DNA of 64,000 nucleotides, from NCBI GenBank assembly GCA_028023455.1, contig JAQFVV010000017.1, positions 1,118,001 to 1,182,000 of the forward strand, read 5' to 3'. Position numbers and translations under genes: made by a program. The notes under the pieces are model-generated. The model worked only from the letters and a program-made list of their open reading frames with translations. It was not told the origin of the DNA and did not search any database. Position 1 is the first letter of the stretch; each line of letters begins with the position of its first letter. Source of the stretch: Epiperipatus broadwayi. Taxonomy: Eukaryota > Onychophora > Udeonychophora > Euonychophora > Peripatidae. Shown here piece after piece: positions 32,178 through 43,519 of the stretch.

Positions 32178-33986
32178 CTACTTATAAAGTGTTCTTTTTA
32201 TGCTATGACATACAAATACCACCATTTTTTTTTTAAAAAAAAAAACTAAATATACTGTAGGCATATATATTTATTTATGGTATATATATATTCACATATT
32301 AGTGCTTTTCAAAAAACTATATTCGTATATAATACATTAGATGGTGTAAAATCATTAATTAACTGTGCCAAAAAAGTAAATAATTACTAAAATAGGCAAT
32401 GTGTATGTGGGGGGGGGGGTGCGTTCTATAAATAAGTATAAAGAAAATCATTAAAAAAATACGCTGTCACAAACATGCACACTTATTTTTTATGTGACCG
32501 TATAGCATTTACATATCAGGCCAGGTGTTCCAGAAAAAAGTATAATAAAAAAGTAAAATAAATCTTTTTAATAAAAACACTTTGAAATTCGACAGACATA
32601 ATTAACATTATGAATATTCAATGGACATTAGTTTTGAAGCTCCGGGCTAAAACAAAAGTTATTTTGAGAAAGGTATTTTTCTTTGTTATAGATTAAAGGA
32701 AAACGGATTTAAAAGAAGTGAAAATTAAATGTGTGTGTGTACATATACGTCATTGTGGTTAACTACAGTATACAAAAATTATATATGCCAGCATATCCAC
32801 CAAAATGCTGTATATTTTAAAGGCTGTTATTCTATTAGAAAAGCTAATACATATCTATACATATTAAAAACATAAATGTATATACGTTATATCTTAGGAT
32901 GTGTGTGTTGAGAAGTCAGGAGAAAACTTTTATGGGAAAACTTAACTAGGTACAAATATTTTACATATTAACATTTAACAGCCTTCCACTTTCTGTTACA
33001 GTACTTGCTAACCATTATTTAAAATGGAGGGGATATTTATTTACCCTCCCTCCCTACTTAAACGCAATCTTCAACTGTAACAATTCAAAACACGTTTGTC
33101 ACACCTATGATTCTTTTTAACTCTCGTTAAGACTGATCGACTTTATCAGGACTCATTAAGTACCATCAACAATATTTCATAGTTATAAGTTTAATAATAA
33201 TCCATAGATTAAGCTGGTAATGCATAGAAGTTCAAAAACCCAGAAAGTGTTGATGACGTATTTAGTGGACCTTAAATGACACTTTTAATAATAGAAGCTT
33301 TTTTTAAAGATGTATACAGTAGTTATAACTGACACCATGGTTTAATAAAGCACCTTTTTGGTGAGTTGGAAAAACAAGACTAACAAAATATTAATTTGTA
33401 GCAAGTGACGTCACCGGATAATATTTAGAAGGTTTGAATTAAAGTTCATCCATTTAAAAGAGAAAGAAATACTGTGATTTGTCTTATAAATGATAGTATG
33501 ATTATTTTTGAATCAAAAAATATAATATGAAGATATAGATGATAATTAATTTTGTAATTTATATTATATATCAACATTTATTGTTCTTTTATGGTAGGTA
33601 CCCTTTAAAAAATGTTTTACGGGAAAAAAAATTAAAATAGCATGAAACAGTTTAAGACACACACACACCCTTGCATATAAATTCCAGATATAAGGTTTCT
33701 TTTAAGCATAATTTTTTTTTTTTATCTATAGAAATTTTATAATTGTTCTCAAGTGATTTAATGAAATTTATATGCTCAAGTAGCCGACTATAAGATTATT
33801 ATTTAACTCTCTATTTAATTTATTAGCAGTATTTGTAAGCAATTTTACTCAGACGGAAATTACACCCTATATACATGCACTGTAATATTGTTTTAATATG
33901 TAAGTGAACTTAGGTACAAAGATTAGATGGCTGATTTTATCTTTTCAAGGTCTCTATGTTGTGTATTAATAATCGTTATTAATTAC
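32178..33986. other. Anonymous DNA
   Basis: No gene. Contains a run of about ten G at 32409-32419 and AT patches near 32280. Confidence 0.5.
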
Positions 33987-34068
33987 TTATTAGACTGGAG
34001 ATTATCCAATAATGAATAAAATTTCTGTAACGTAACTTTCATTATTGGATAATTTCTAGTCTAATGAA
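33987..34068. repeat. Small foldback
   Basis: TTATTAGACTGGAGATTATCC at the left pairs with GGATAATTTCTAGTCTAATGA at the right, loop about 25 bp. The right-hand motif also flanks the foldback at 4771-4945. Confidence 0.75.
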
Positions 34069-34149
34069 TGAATTAATAAAAAATATTAGTATACTTTCAT
34101 TAAGTGATTTGTGTCAAAATTGTGTGGACTGCACATAAACTGTAGTCAT

Positions 34150-34520
34150 TTGCTATATATATATATATCCTTGAGCATTATTACACTTATTATTATTTAA
34201 GTAATACTTAGGGTGCAATTTGAAAATTATAATTGCAGTTTGTAATGTTATAATTGACTATTTATTAGTCTGCATTCAGAACTGGTTATATTTACCTGTT
34301 TAAGGAGATTTATTTGAACTTCATTGTATCAATAATTTTAATTTCTGTGATCAGTTGTAATCTATAAGATCTATATAAATGTATTGAACTATAAATAAAG
34401 ATGGGATTCCACCTTTATTGTTAAAAGAAGGTTGCCTTGACAACAGCTTGAGATTTTTTTTTGATTATTATTGGGATTGTCTAGGCATTGACTAGCTTTT
34501 AATGGTACATATATACTGAA
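34150..34520 (+). repeat. H4 dispersed repeat
   Basis: Aligns end to end with 60165-60505 and 60510-60860: TAAGTAATACTT, GGTGCAATTTGAAA, TAATTGCAGTTTGTAATG, TTAGTCTGCATTCAGAA, then ATAAATAAAG, a TTGTTAAAAGAAGGTTGCC block and TTGACTAGCTTTTAATGG. No open frame or pol III boxes recognised. Origin unknown. Confidence 0.75.
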
Positions 34521-34539
34521 CAATGATAACGATATCTGA

Positions 34540-34640
34540 AAGATATTGTGGTCTGGGCTAGCTAATGAGTGTTGGTTCAGCGTAAAATGTGCATTATGAG
34601 AATTGTAGATCTTTTCCACATGTCTTTGGTTCTATGTTTA
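34540..34640 (+). mobile_element. H2 fragment
   Basis: TGGTCTGGGCTAGCTAATGA, GTGTTGGTTCAGC, TAAAATGTGCAT and CTTTTCCACATGTC match the H2 hammerhead segment with both core strands mutated. Confidence 0.5.
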
Positions 34641-34812
34641 TGCTTACATTCATCCACAGGGTGTTAAAAGTAAAGAGAAACTGTTCCCTACATTGCATGA
34701 GAGTGCTGTAATGAAAATTACACTAAAGAAATATTATTCTCTAATCTTATTCTTTGGTTTGAGAGAATCCTTACTCAATAAAACAATGTTGGGGTATTAA
34801 AACAACATTACA

Positions 34813-34817
<5 letters not shown>

Positions 34818-34893
<76 letters not shown>
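34818..34893. repeat. (AT)n(AG)n compound microsatellite
   Basis: An AT run (34818-34861) passes directly into an AG run (34862-34892). Confidence 0.9.
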
Positions 34894-34895
<2 letters not shown>

Positions 34896-34997
34896 TAGTT
34901 TCCCTCAGATTAAAATATTATGATGATTATGATGAAATAAATGAGTGCTGTTAAACTTCAGTTAATTTCAATTAGATGAGATTATTATGAATATCAT

Positions 34998-35345
34998 CAT
35001 CATCCATTATCAATCCACTGTAGGACGAAGGTCTCTCCAAGTTCAATCCATCTTTTCCTATCTTTAGCTTCTCTTCTCCACATCACCCCTGCACACTTTC
35101 TTATTTCATCCATCCATCCTGCATGTGGTCTCTTTCTGGGTCTTTTACAATCTTTTGGAATCCAGTTTAAAATTTCAATTGTCCATCTATTATCATCTCT
35201 TCTAGCAATATGTCCAGCCCAACTTCACTTCACTCTTTTAATTTTTTCAATGAGGTCAGTAACACCTATTTGTTCTCTTACCCATACATTGTGTTTTCGA
35301 TTTCTTCTTGTTACTCCCAACATGCATCTCTCCATACTTCTTTAT
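34998..35345 (-). pseudogene. RTE-like retrotransposon 3' end
   Basis: Minus strand gives VWVREQIGVTDLIEKIKRVK, then after a stop SWAGHIARRDDNRWTIEILN, a KRPRKRPHAGWMDEIRK-like block and RKRWIELGETF, ending at a short GAT repeat (ATCATCATCATCC on the plus strand). This is the C-terminal tail of the family at 42149-42930. Severely 5'-truncated. Confidence 0.8.
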
Positions 35346-36660
35346 GAATATATTAAACTATATTTTTAAGTCTAAATTAACAAATACTGCTTGAAAAAAT
35401 CTGATACTGAACTTATTTTAAAAAGTTAAATTTTGATTATTTTATTAGGAAAAATTATTTATCTAAAATTAGGTTTTGAGCACATTTAAAAGTATATAAG
35501 TAGATTTTGAGCACAGATTTTTTATTGATTTATAAAGTCATTTAAAGATCATCATTTCCCTATGAAGTTAAGGTAGTAATAAGAGGTTAGACTTTGAAGT
35601 GTAAGATCCTCCGATTACCTCATTTCTGACAATTCTAGAATTCAAACTTCTTATAACCTCCCAATTCAATCCCATCATATGCAGAAAATTATGTGATTTA
35701 AATCCCATCAAAGGTAAATGGATTGTTTTTAAATACGGAAGGAATAGAGATTGTTCTGTCCATATCTCCTCAGTATATGGGTGTTATTATCACATGACAC
35801 TTAGTCTGTTGGATTCAATGGAACTGAAGTACATATAATATTTTGATGTAAATAATGTTTTGACTTCCTGAAAAATGAATCATGCAGATTCAACTGATTG
35901 GGTTACTATTTTTATCTAGTAGTATGCACATAAGCATATACATCTGCATATACTGTTCATAGTTTGGCTAAATTTAACTGCATCTCATACTTGACTCACA
36001 TAAACATGCAGTAGTGTGAAAGAATACAAACTCCTCATTTAAACTAAGATAAATGAAAAATGGAATAGCCAGATGATCTAATATTAAATAAATTTCATTA
36101 CTAATGGTCAAAAATTACAATTAAACAAGCAGTAAAACAGGCTAATATAGGGATTTATTTTCCAACCTCTTGACTTATTGAGAATCAATTTTCTTCTACC
36201 TAAATTTCAATTTTGCAGTCACTTTCAAACAATTGTTCAGTTCTCTGTATACTAACATTTGAGCATAATAAAAACTTCAGACAAAAATACCCCACACATC
36301 ATTGTTAAATATATATGACTTCAAATTAATTATTGTATGATTCTTAGATTGTTTTTATCTCCCTATGTATGGTCAAAAGTTTTATGCCGATAATTTTTAT
36401 GATTATTTTATCATGTGGAAAATTTCATGTTGAAGGAGAGAAGAATGGATATATGGCTAACATGGAAACGTTTCATTTCTAATTGCCAGACATTGGTCAA
36501 TATTTTATTGAATGAAATAAACTAATCATTAATATTTTATGAAACATATATTTTATGTAGCACAGAAATCCTGAAACCAGTTCTTTGCTTGAAATTGTGT
36601 GGGTTAATTTTATAATTTTTGTAGTGGGTTCAGGGGGAGAAATGATATTAAAAAATTTCT
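35346..36660. other. Anonymous DNA
   Basis: No gene or repeat recognised. Confidence 0.5.
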
Positions 36661-37740
36661 TGCAAGAAAATGCCAACGGTAAAAAAAAGCAAAACAACAG
36701 AAAAGGAGCTCAAATATTTGAGAGTTATACAGGAGGAAACTAAATCAGAATGTTTGAACTTTGTCAGTAGGGTCTGATATGTTTAATTACTAAAAATATG
36801 ATACAGGAATCAAAGAATAGGAAAGAAACAAAGCAAAGGAGAGAGAGAATTAAAACAAAACATGGGTACAATTAAAACAGAATAAAGAAGAAATAAAACA
36901 GATCAAGTTAAATATTAAAAGCACAACATGATATAATTAAGTTGGCATCTAAAAGGATTAAAATAGACTAACAAAAACAAACAAGATATACTACATAGAT
37001 CAAGAGCTCAAAATAAACAGGGCACAGATAAAACAACTTACACCATACAAACAGAAAAAATTGTGCCAACATTGAATAGTAGATGATAATGTTAAAAAGA
37101 AAAGAACTAAAATGAGCAATGGAAGAAATTAAAGAAAACAGCATATAAGATCAAACAAAATATGATATTATTAAAACAAGAGTTTAAAGAGGATATCAAT
37201 AAAATAAAAGAAGTTATGTTAACTCACAATGAAACCATTACTGACATAAGACATTGTCAAAACAAACACACATGAAATGGAAACCAAAATCAATTTGCAG
37301 AGAAGATAAATCAAAAATTGTAGAAATGAAGAAAAGGATGAAACTGCAAATTAATGATGATAAAACAAATGATCAGCCATAGAAATAGCAGTTTATTGAA
37401 AACAACATTACCAATGAGATGTGAATTAAAGCCAAGACAAAGTAAGAAAGAAAGATCAGCATTTGAAAAATATAGTCTTATGTAGATAAAATCATAAAGT
37501 CAGGGAAAGAAATAATCAGTGAAAGGAAATTAGATTAACAACAAAGTCAGTAGAAGAAAACAAGAAGCACAAACATAGTGACTGAAAGAAATCTATAAAG
37601 AAATATGGCACATAAGTAAAACTATTTATGATCAAAGATAAGAGTGGGTAAAGAAAACAGATGAGTAATGGAAAGTCAAGATAATCAACTGGAAAGCTAA
37701 ATGTCTGGAATGTCTTTGAGACGTAGAACATAAAGAATAT
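36661..37740. other. Purine-rich block of about 1.1 kb, possibly an old element
   Basis: The plus strand is strikingly A- and G-rich with many AAACAAAACA and AAAGAAAT words. Broken plus-strand frames yield Lys/Glu/Gln-rich peptides such as VEMKKRMKLQINDDKTND, which could be the remains of a coiled-coil ORF1 of a retroelement, but no frame is sustained and I do not recognise a family. An opposite frame (37516-37731) is hydrophobic only because of the skew. Confidence 0.3.
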
Positions 37741-38317
37741 CCAAGTTAGAATGATGAAGCTATAATTAACATTTCCATGACCAGTGATATGCTAATCAAT
37801 CATTCAGTGAAGTATGCCTATGGTGACCAATTGTCTAATCTTAAATTTTATAAGACAGAAATTTTTTATAAAGCATGTGTATAAAAATTCTATAGACCAT
37901 TTTATGGTACTGGAAAAAATGGATTTCATTCACATTATGAAATATGCTTGAATGGGAGAGTCACAGAAAAAAATCATCATTTGTTCAATGCATGACTGAC
38001 ATTACAATATCCCAAATTCCCAACTTTTTCAAAGTGTAAAAAGGCATTACTAAAGAATTTCTGGTATACATGAGAGCAGAATGGTATCAATGACCAAATT
38101 TATCATCAACAATAGTGACTTACTGCAGGGGATAATTCATTTTTCATGACCAATTATCAGAACTCTATTTACCTACCTTCTGTCACCCAATCAAAACAAG
38201 TGTGATACATTTTGCTAATGTAGATACAGAGAAATACTACATCTGCAGATATTATCTCTTTTGAGGAAGCAACTGAATTGTTGAGTGTCATGGATATAAG
38301 TAATTTATAGTAGCAAT

Positions 38318-38545
38318 TTTTTTTCATACAACAGTGCCACCTAGGACAAGCTCTAGTATTCTAGATGGTAGAAGATTCTGCATCATAATTTCTATCCAGT
38401 GTTCTGCCATCCAATATCAATGGACTAGTTTCTGGTGTATGACTTTTGGCAGTAAAAAGGCTTAGATCTAGAAGCAATGATTGGATTAAAACTGAATTTT
38501 TGGATCTAATGCATCATCTCTTCAGCACCCATATTTTAACTGTTT
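38318..38545 (-). mobile_element. H1 fragment
   Basis: CATACAACAGTGCCACCTAG, ATCCAGTGTTCTGCCATCC, GGACTAGTTTCTGGTG and GGATCTAATGCATC match H1. The hammerhead is broken: the core strand is CTGCCAA. Confidence 0.6.
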
Positions 38546-39490
38546 GCTTAAAACTGATCTTATTAGTAATTTAAATTAAGTACTATCAACAGCACTCTGA
38601 ACAGCATTCCATAATGTGTCATCTTGATGACCTGAAATAGCGCAACATCAGGTCCAAATAGTGTCACTTTTGAAGTAACTATAGTCTTGTTTATACATGT
38701 CTCATGGATTGGAAATCTCAAATTTCAGATTGAGAACTTATGGTTCATTAGATACCTATTGTCTCAACTGTACAGTAGTGAAACTGTTTTTTAAAAAAAT
38801 ACAATAAATGTGTATCTTAATCTCTGGAATAGAAGTTTATATATTGTACAATAGACATAAACAATACCTATTCTGTGCATGCCTTCTATATTAAAATATC
38901 AATATACATATATTTGCCACAAAAGTAAACACCATATATCTGTTAAATCATGTTTTAGTTTACATTGGTTGTTATTATCTAATATACAATTGTGCAAGAT
39001 TCCCATATTAAGTAAAATTAAATTACTACAGTAAGTGGTCAACATTGGATTAACAGATATTAATATATGAACACACCTAGTGAGAGTATATATATATTAA
39101 GTACACATGAGGTGGTAATAGATATTTATTAATCAGCCTTATTCATTATAGATAAAATATTATACTGGTAAGATTATATAACAGATGAGAAAAAAATTAA
39201 AAATTTTAATTTGCAATCACTTTAAGTTAACCCCAGCTGTGTCAATGGTAATGACTTATTCCATGAATGGTAAACCATCAGCCCTTTGGAACAGGAACGT
39301 AGCTATGGTTGTTTACTAGTTACGGTTCATTATCATTATATATCATTTTTCAAACCAGCATGTTATGATTGATTGTTAAGTCTCCAAAATTCTTATGCAG
39401 TTTAATCTTTAACATTTTTTTTTTCGAAATTTAATTAGAATTTTTAGTAATGACGTTTATTTTCCATGAAATTAAACTTCAAATTACATG
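38546..39490. other. Anonymous DNA
   Basis: No gene seen. Confidence 0.45.
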
Positions 39491-39500
39491 GGATGGCCAA

Positions 39501-39573
39501 GCGTTGGTGGCCTAGTGGTTAGCGTAGCTGCCTTCCAAAGCAGCTGGCCCAGGTTTGCTTCCCGGTCAATGCA
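39501..39573 (+). mobile_element. tRNA-Gly(TCC)-like sequence, SINE head or tRNA pseudogene
   Basis: The 73 bases resemble a eukaryotic tRNA-Gly with anticodon TCC: acceptor GCGTTGG pairs with TCAATGC, the D region is TGGCCTAGTGGTTAGCG (A box), the anticodon arm GCTGCCTTCCAAAGCAGC, the B box GGTTTGCTTCC. The anticodon loop has one extra base and the T stem an A-C mismatch, so it should not make a working tRNA. It lacks the CTATGACACATGA tail of the SINEs and runs instead into TTGACATATAG and (AT)n. Confidence 0.65.
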
Positions 39574-39825
39574 TTTGACATATAGAATATATATATATAT
39601 AGGATGGTTTTCAAATAAAGAAAAGAACAATAATATTTTACTGGCTGGTGGAAATGAAAGATAATATGTTACAATTTCATATATTAAAAGTTGAATAAAT
39701 TTCCTTTCTGTTGCATTTTACAATTTGTTGAAGAAGATGAAGTTATTAAAAATTCATGAAACGCTCTTCGCAATTTGTTCTTTTAAATTTTTGTTCATTA
39801 TATGAACTAGTTTTTTAATATCTTT

Positions 39826-40530
39826 ACATATATTACTTTATAATCTCTCCTATGTTTTGACCATCTTTATGCACATGTTTCAAGGATTATTCTTAAGATA
39901 CAATGTTTACAATAATTTATAAATATCAGTATCAATATAACAAAAATTACTTTATATAAGGCATTTTCCTCTATATTTATTTATCATTTATAATACATCA
40001 ATGCTGTTATTTATAAATTACTGTAAATTGTACAATATATTTTAAATATGGTAATACATATTTTACATAAATAATCTTTACTACATTTTACAGGTTTAAA
40101 CCTGCATTTATATATATTATATATGCGGGATTCGAATTCAGACTTTCACACGACCCACATCTCTCAGTGCCATATTATATTGCTGACCAACCTGGTCATT
40201 GAAAAGATAAATAATCACCAATATACGTATTTCGTGCTAAGCTTGTCCGTTAAAATATGAAGATTAGCTATCTTAATATAAAGCTGAGTACTGATTGTAT
40301 GTATGTGTAGAGATGGTAATCTGGACCAATTGATGAGTGCTGGTTTAGCATGTAATGCATATATTAGTGATTATTTATATTTTCAACATGTGTGTGATCA
40401 GATAGGTCAGCAATATAAGATGGCACTGAGAGTTGTGGGTCATGTGAAAGTCTGAATTCGAATCCTGCGTAAATAATCTTTGAAAATGACTACAAAATAT
40501 GTTGAAATATAGGAAAAATTATAATGTATA
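39826..40530. repeat. Nested palindrome: outer PLE-type arms around an H2 inverted pair
   Basis: The outer left arm (39835-39900: CTCCTATGTTTTGACCATC, TTTCAAGGATTATTC) mirrors the outer right arm (40465-40530: AATAATCTTTGAAAATGAC, TATGTTGAAATATAGGA). Both resemble the hammerhead-like block of the giant foldback at 20.9/21.7 kb. Inside, a minus-sense H2 tail (40093-40240: TTTAAACCTGCAT, GATTCGAATTCAGACTTTC, ACGTATTTCGTGCTAAGC) faces a plus-sense H2 copy (40241-40470: GTCCGTTAAAATATGAAG to GTCTGAATTCGAATCCTGCG). The plus copy's ribozyme core is mutated (TTGATGA, GTAA). Confidence 0.65.
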
Positions 40531-40794
40531 CATAAGGATACCTCCCCCCCCAAAAAAAAAGTATTCACATAATAAACCAAGATTTTAAATTAACAAAATA
40601 TGTGGACTACTTTATATGTTAAAATAAATGGACTCTTGGAAAAAAAGAGATAAATAATAATTGATAATCTATTAATTAATTGACTTAATTAAAATTCATA
40701 TTTTATTATTCACTACTCGATGACTTGAAGATGACTAACAGCAATGTCCAAACAAGCCATTATGCAAACAACAAATAAAAAATGATTAAAACAT

Positions 40795-41318
40795 CACATG
40801 TCCATTATTTGCTATGTTTACATAAGCTGTTAAAACAGTAGCAAATTCTTCATACAGTAGTGTTATCCAGTACAAGCCTTAATAATCAATGGATGCAAGA
40901 AGGTTTGTGCATAAAATTCCTATCTATTTCCTACTCATCCAATATCCCCAGACCAGTTTCCTGCTTGTGGCTTTCATCAGTGAGGAGGCTTGGATTTGAA
41001 AGCACAGCATCTGAATCTTGTATAAATATATAAGTGAATGGGCTTGTATTGAAAACATTATGGTGTTTTCATCTTGGGATTACAACTGTATCGTTAACTA
41101 AATAGATAAAAGATGATTGCTGGAATATTACATTAGATATTAAATCTGGGTGCAGTATTCTCAGATCCAAGACTCTTACACTGAGCTAAACACCAATCTG
41201 GGATATTGGATGAGTAGGCTTTAGAAAGGGATTTTATGCACAAACCTTCATGCATCCATAAATTACTAAGGCATGCACTAGGTGGCACTACTGCATGTAG
41301 AGTTTGCTATTGTTTTAA
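40795..41318. mobile_element. H1 inverted pair directly upstream of the second PLE relic
   Basis: The minus-sense copy begins at 40795 with ATCACATGTCC and the junction TTACATAAGCTGTTAAAACA-GTAGCAAATTC, showing unit end joined to unit start. A plus-sense copy (about 41020-41318) ends GTAGAGTTTGCTATTGTTTT. PLE coding begins about 60 bp later in the same sense, as at 19.2 kb. Confidence 0.7.
40945..40986 (-). ncRNA. Hammerhead-like motif in H1
   Basis: Minus strand: TCCTCA, CTGATGA, A, AGC-CACAA-GCA, G, GAAAC, TGGTC, TGGGGA. Core strands, stem I (6 bp) and minimal stem III (AC/GT) are intact, but stem II is down to two G-C pairs. Confidence 0.5.
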
Positions 41319-41379
41319 ATTAAAAAAAATGAATAAATGTGAAATCATTAAAAGTTGTCAAAAGAAATTAATCAAGAAA

Positions 41380-41815
41380 TTACAGGGTGAATTTAAAGTA
41401 GGTTTGCGAATCCCTCCCAACTCCAATAGAATGATTAACTATTCCAAGAACAAGATAGACCCATAAACAACACCACATGTAGTATATAGGATGACATGAC
41501 CTCAGGCAAACTGTGGAGCTGTATACTATGGTGAAAGTTGGGCCACTATAATGAACAGAATTGCTCAACACAAATATTTGTACAAGAGGGTATTGAGCAG
41601 GAATGAAGGTAGCTCAGTGTTCATGGAACACCAGAAGGTGGCTAATCATGAATTTGAACCTGAAAATGCTACAATAATTTTTACTGAAAGAAATGATATC
41701 AAGAGGAAAATTAAGGAGGCATGGTTTATAGCAAGATATAACTGCAATAAACAAAAAAGATACATGCTTTTCTATTTCAAAAAGATGGATTATCTGAATA
41801 AACTTGCATAGATTT
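41380..41815 (+). pseudogene. PLE relic, GIY-YIG domain
   Basis: The frame reads GEFKVGLRIPPNSN, then KNKIDP and a stop, PHVVYRMT and a stop (GIY-like VY), CGAVYYGESWATIMNRIAQH (YIG-like YYG with the catalytic-type Arg), then ATIIFTERND, KRKIKEAWFIARYN and a C-terminus YFKKMDYLNK ending near 41811. It is colinear with the PLE at 19510-19902 but much diverged, with two in-frame stops, so it is an older copy or a sister family. The 3' flank shares GCTATGAATATGGAG with the 3' UTR of the other copy. Confidence 0.75.
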
Positions 41816-42148
41816 GCATAAACTATTATAGTTGAAGGCTATGAATATGGAGAGGAATCTCTGAAAGTGCTTAGCAATGAGGAATAATTATTTCAACTAA
41901 AGAATTTTAATTTCACTATATGCTCCAAGCGTATTAACTCTTACATATTTATTAATGGTGAAAGAAATTTGAAATTATTAATATTATGATTATCTAGTAA
42001 ATTAAGCAACTATAATTTTAGACTTCATCCATATAAACAAAGTGTGCTAGCATATAGTAAAAAGAATGTTGATTACTACAATTAAAGAATAATAACAGTT
42101 GTTGGAATGAACTAAGTATATATAAATAGTATATATAAAATTATATAC
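41816..42148. other. Spacer between PLE and RTE relics
   Basis: Begins with PLE 3' UTR-like sequence (to about 41880), then anonymous AT-rich DNA. Confidence 0.4.
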
Positions 42149-42930
42149 ATGGATGTAGATTTTGCAGATGATGTAGTTGTATTAGCAAATAATGCTTTAG
42201 AGCTACAGGAAATGTTGCAAGAATTATCAGATGAAAGTAGGAAAGTAGGACTAAAGATAAATGTTAAAAAGACTAAAGTAATGTTTAATAGATTTTCTCA
42301 AAATATGAAAATAAAGATTGATTATGATGAATTAGAAGAAGCTAACAGTTACAAATACCCTGGTCAGATTATTAATACAAATGGAAACATAATGGATGAA
42401 ATTAATCATAGAATTAAACTTGTTTGGAGTGCTTTCGGTAGAAATAACTTGATACTAAAAGGAAATATGCCTATGTGTTTGAAAAGGAAGGTTTTTAATA
42501 AATGTGCTTTGCCAGTTCTTACTTATGGATCTGAGACTTGGACACTTAATAGAAGAGCAATACAAAGACTTCAGACCACTCAAAGAATTATGGATAGATG
42601 CATGTTGGGAGTAACAAGAAGAGATCAAAAATGCAATGTATGGGTAAGAGAACAAACAAGTGTTACTGACCTCATTAAAAAATTAAAAGACTGAAGTGGA
42701 GTTGGGCTGGACATCTTGTTAGAAGAGATGATAATAGATGGACAATTGAAATTTTAAACTGGATTCCAAGAGATTGTAAAAGACCCAGAAAGAGACCACA
42801 TGTGAGATGGATGGATGAAAATAAGAAAGTGTGCAGGGGTGATGTGGAGAAGAGAAACTAAAGATAGGAAAAGATGGATTGAACTTGGAGAGACCTTCAC
42901 CCTGCAGTGGATTGATGATGATGATGATGA
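42149..42930 (+). pseudogene. RTE-like retrotransposon relic, best copy in the window
   Basis: This is the C-terminal part of an endonuclease-reverse transcriptase. A 181-codon frame opens at the catalytic box (VDFADDVVVLANNALELQEM; FADD binds the metal ions), continues LKINVKKTKVMFNRFSQN and the EANSYKYPGQI segment, then LPVLTYGSETWTL and MLGVTRRDQKCNVWVREQ. It stops at 42694 because of a one-base deletion near 42685; in the next frame the conserved tail continues LKWSWAGHLVRRDDNRWTIE, a KRPRKRPHVRWMDE block and RKRWIELGETFTLQWIDD. The 3' end is a (GAT)n run, typical of RTE elements. The endonuclease and most of the RT are missing. Confidence 0.85.
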
Positions 42931-43339
42931 TATGGATTTGCAATGACCATAACCTGGGCAGAATTCTAGCTGAGTAATACAAAAAAAAAAATTCAGGTTA
43001 CATTCAAAGTTTGTATCTTTCAAATAGTCATTCTGCAGATAATCCAATTAACATCCAAAATTAGTCAGAAAATGGGTGTTTTGCTTCACCTGGTAATGAA
43101 ACAAGAATGAATAGTATTCAAACTCACAGAACGTGGCAATTAAAAACTCTATACTTGATTCAAGGAAATATTGAAGAAGTCTTTGTTCTACAATAGTTAT
43201 TAAAAACTGTTAGAACTTTTTTTTTAACTACAGATTGTTACTCAGGAGGTCATGTGCTACCCAAAGAACAGTTAAACACAACAATTCCACTTAATTAAAT
43301 AAATTAAGATTATTGTATTTACTATTTTTACTGAGCACT
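42931..43339. other. Anonymous DNA
   Basis: No gene seen; minus frames here are shadows of the RTE relic. Confidence 0.4.
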
Positions 43340-43515
43340 GATTATATATATGTTTGGGAGATGATAATCTGGACTACCTGATGATTGCTGGTTTAGCACG
43401 AAATACTTATATTGGTGATTATTTATCTTTTCTACATGTATGTGGTCATTTATATCGGTGGTATGAGATAGTATGGATAGTTGAAGCGTGCTTGAAAGTC
43501 TGAGTTCAAATCATA
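43340..43515 (+). mobile_element. H2 SINE-like copy with near-intact hammerhead
   Basis: At 43373-43418: ACTAC, CTGATGA, TTGCT-GGTTT-AGCAC, GAAA, TACTTATA, TTGGT. Both core strands are intact and stem II pairs over 4 bp, but stem I has lost pairs (ACTAC against TTGGT). The tail carries GAAAGTCTGAGTTCAAATC. Confidence 0.65.
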
Positions 43516-43519
43516 ATAA

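Noticed and set aside
39501-39573. Functional tRNA-Gly gene
   Set aside because: One extra base in the anticodon loop and a mismatch in the T stem; more likely a SINE head or tRNA pseudogene.
42455-43047. Three minus-strand frames
   Set aside because: Shadows of the plus-strand RTE-like relic at 42149-42930.
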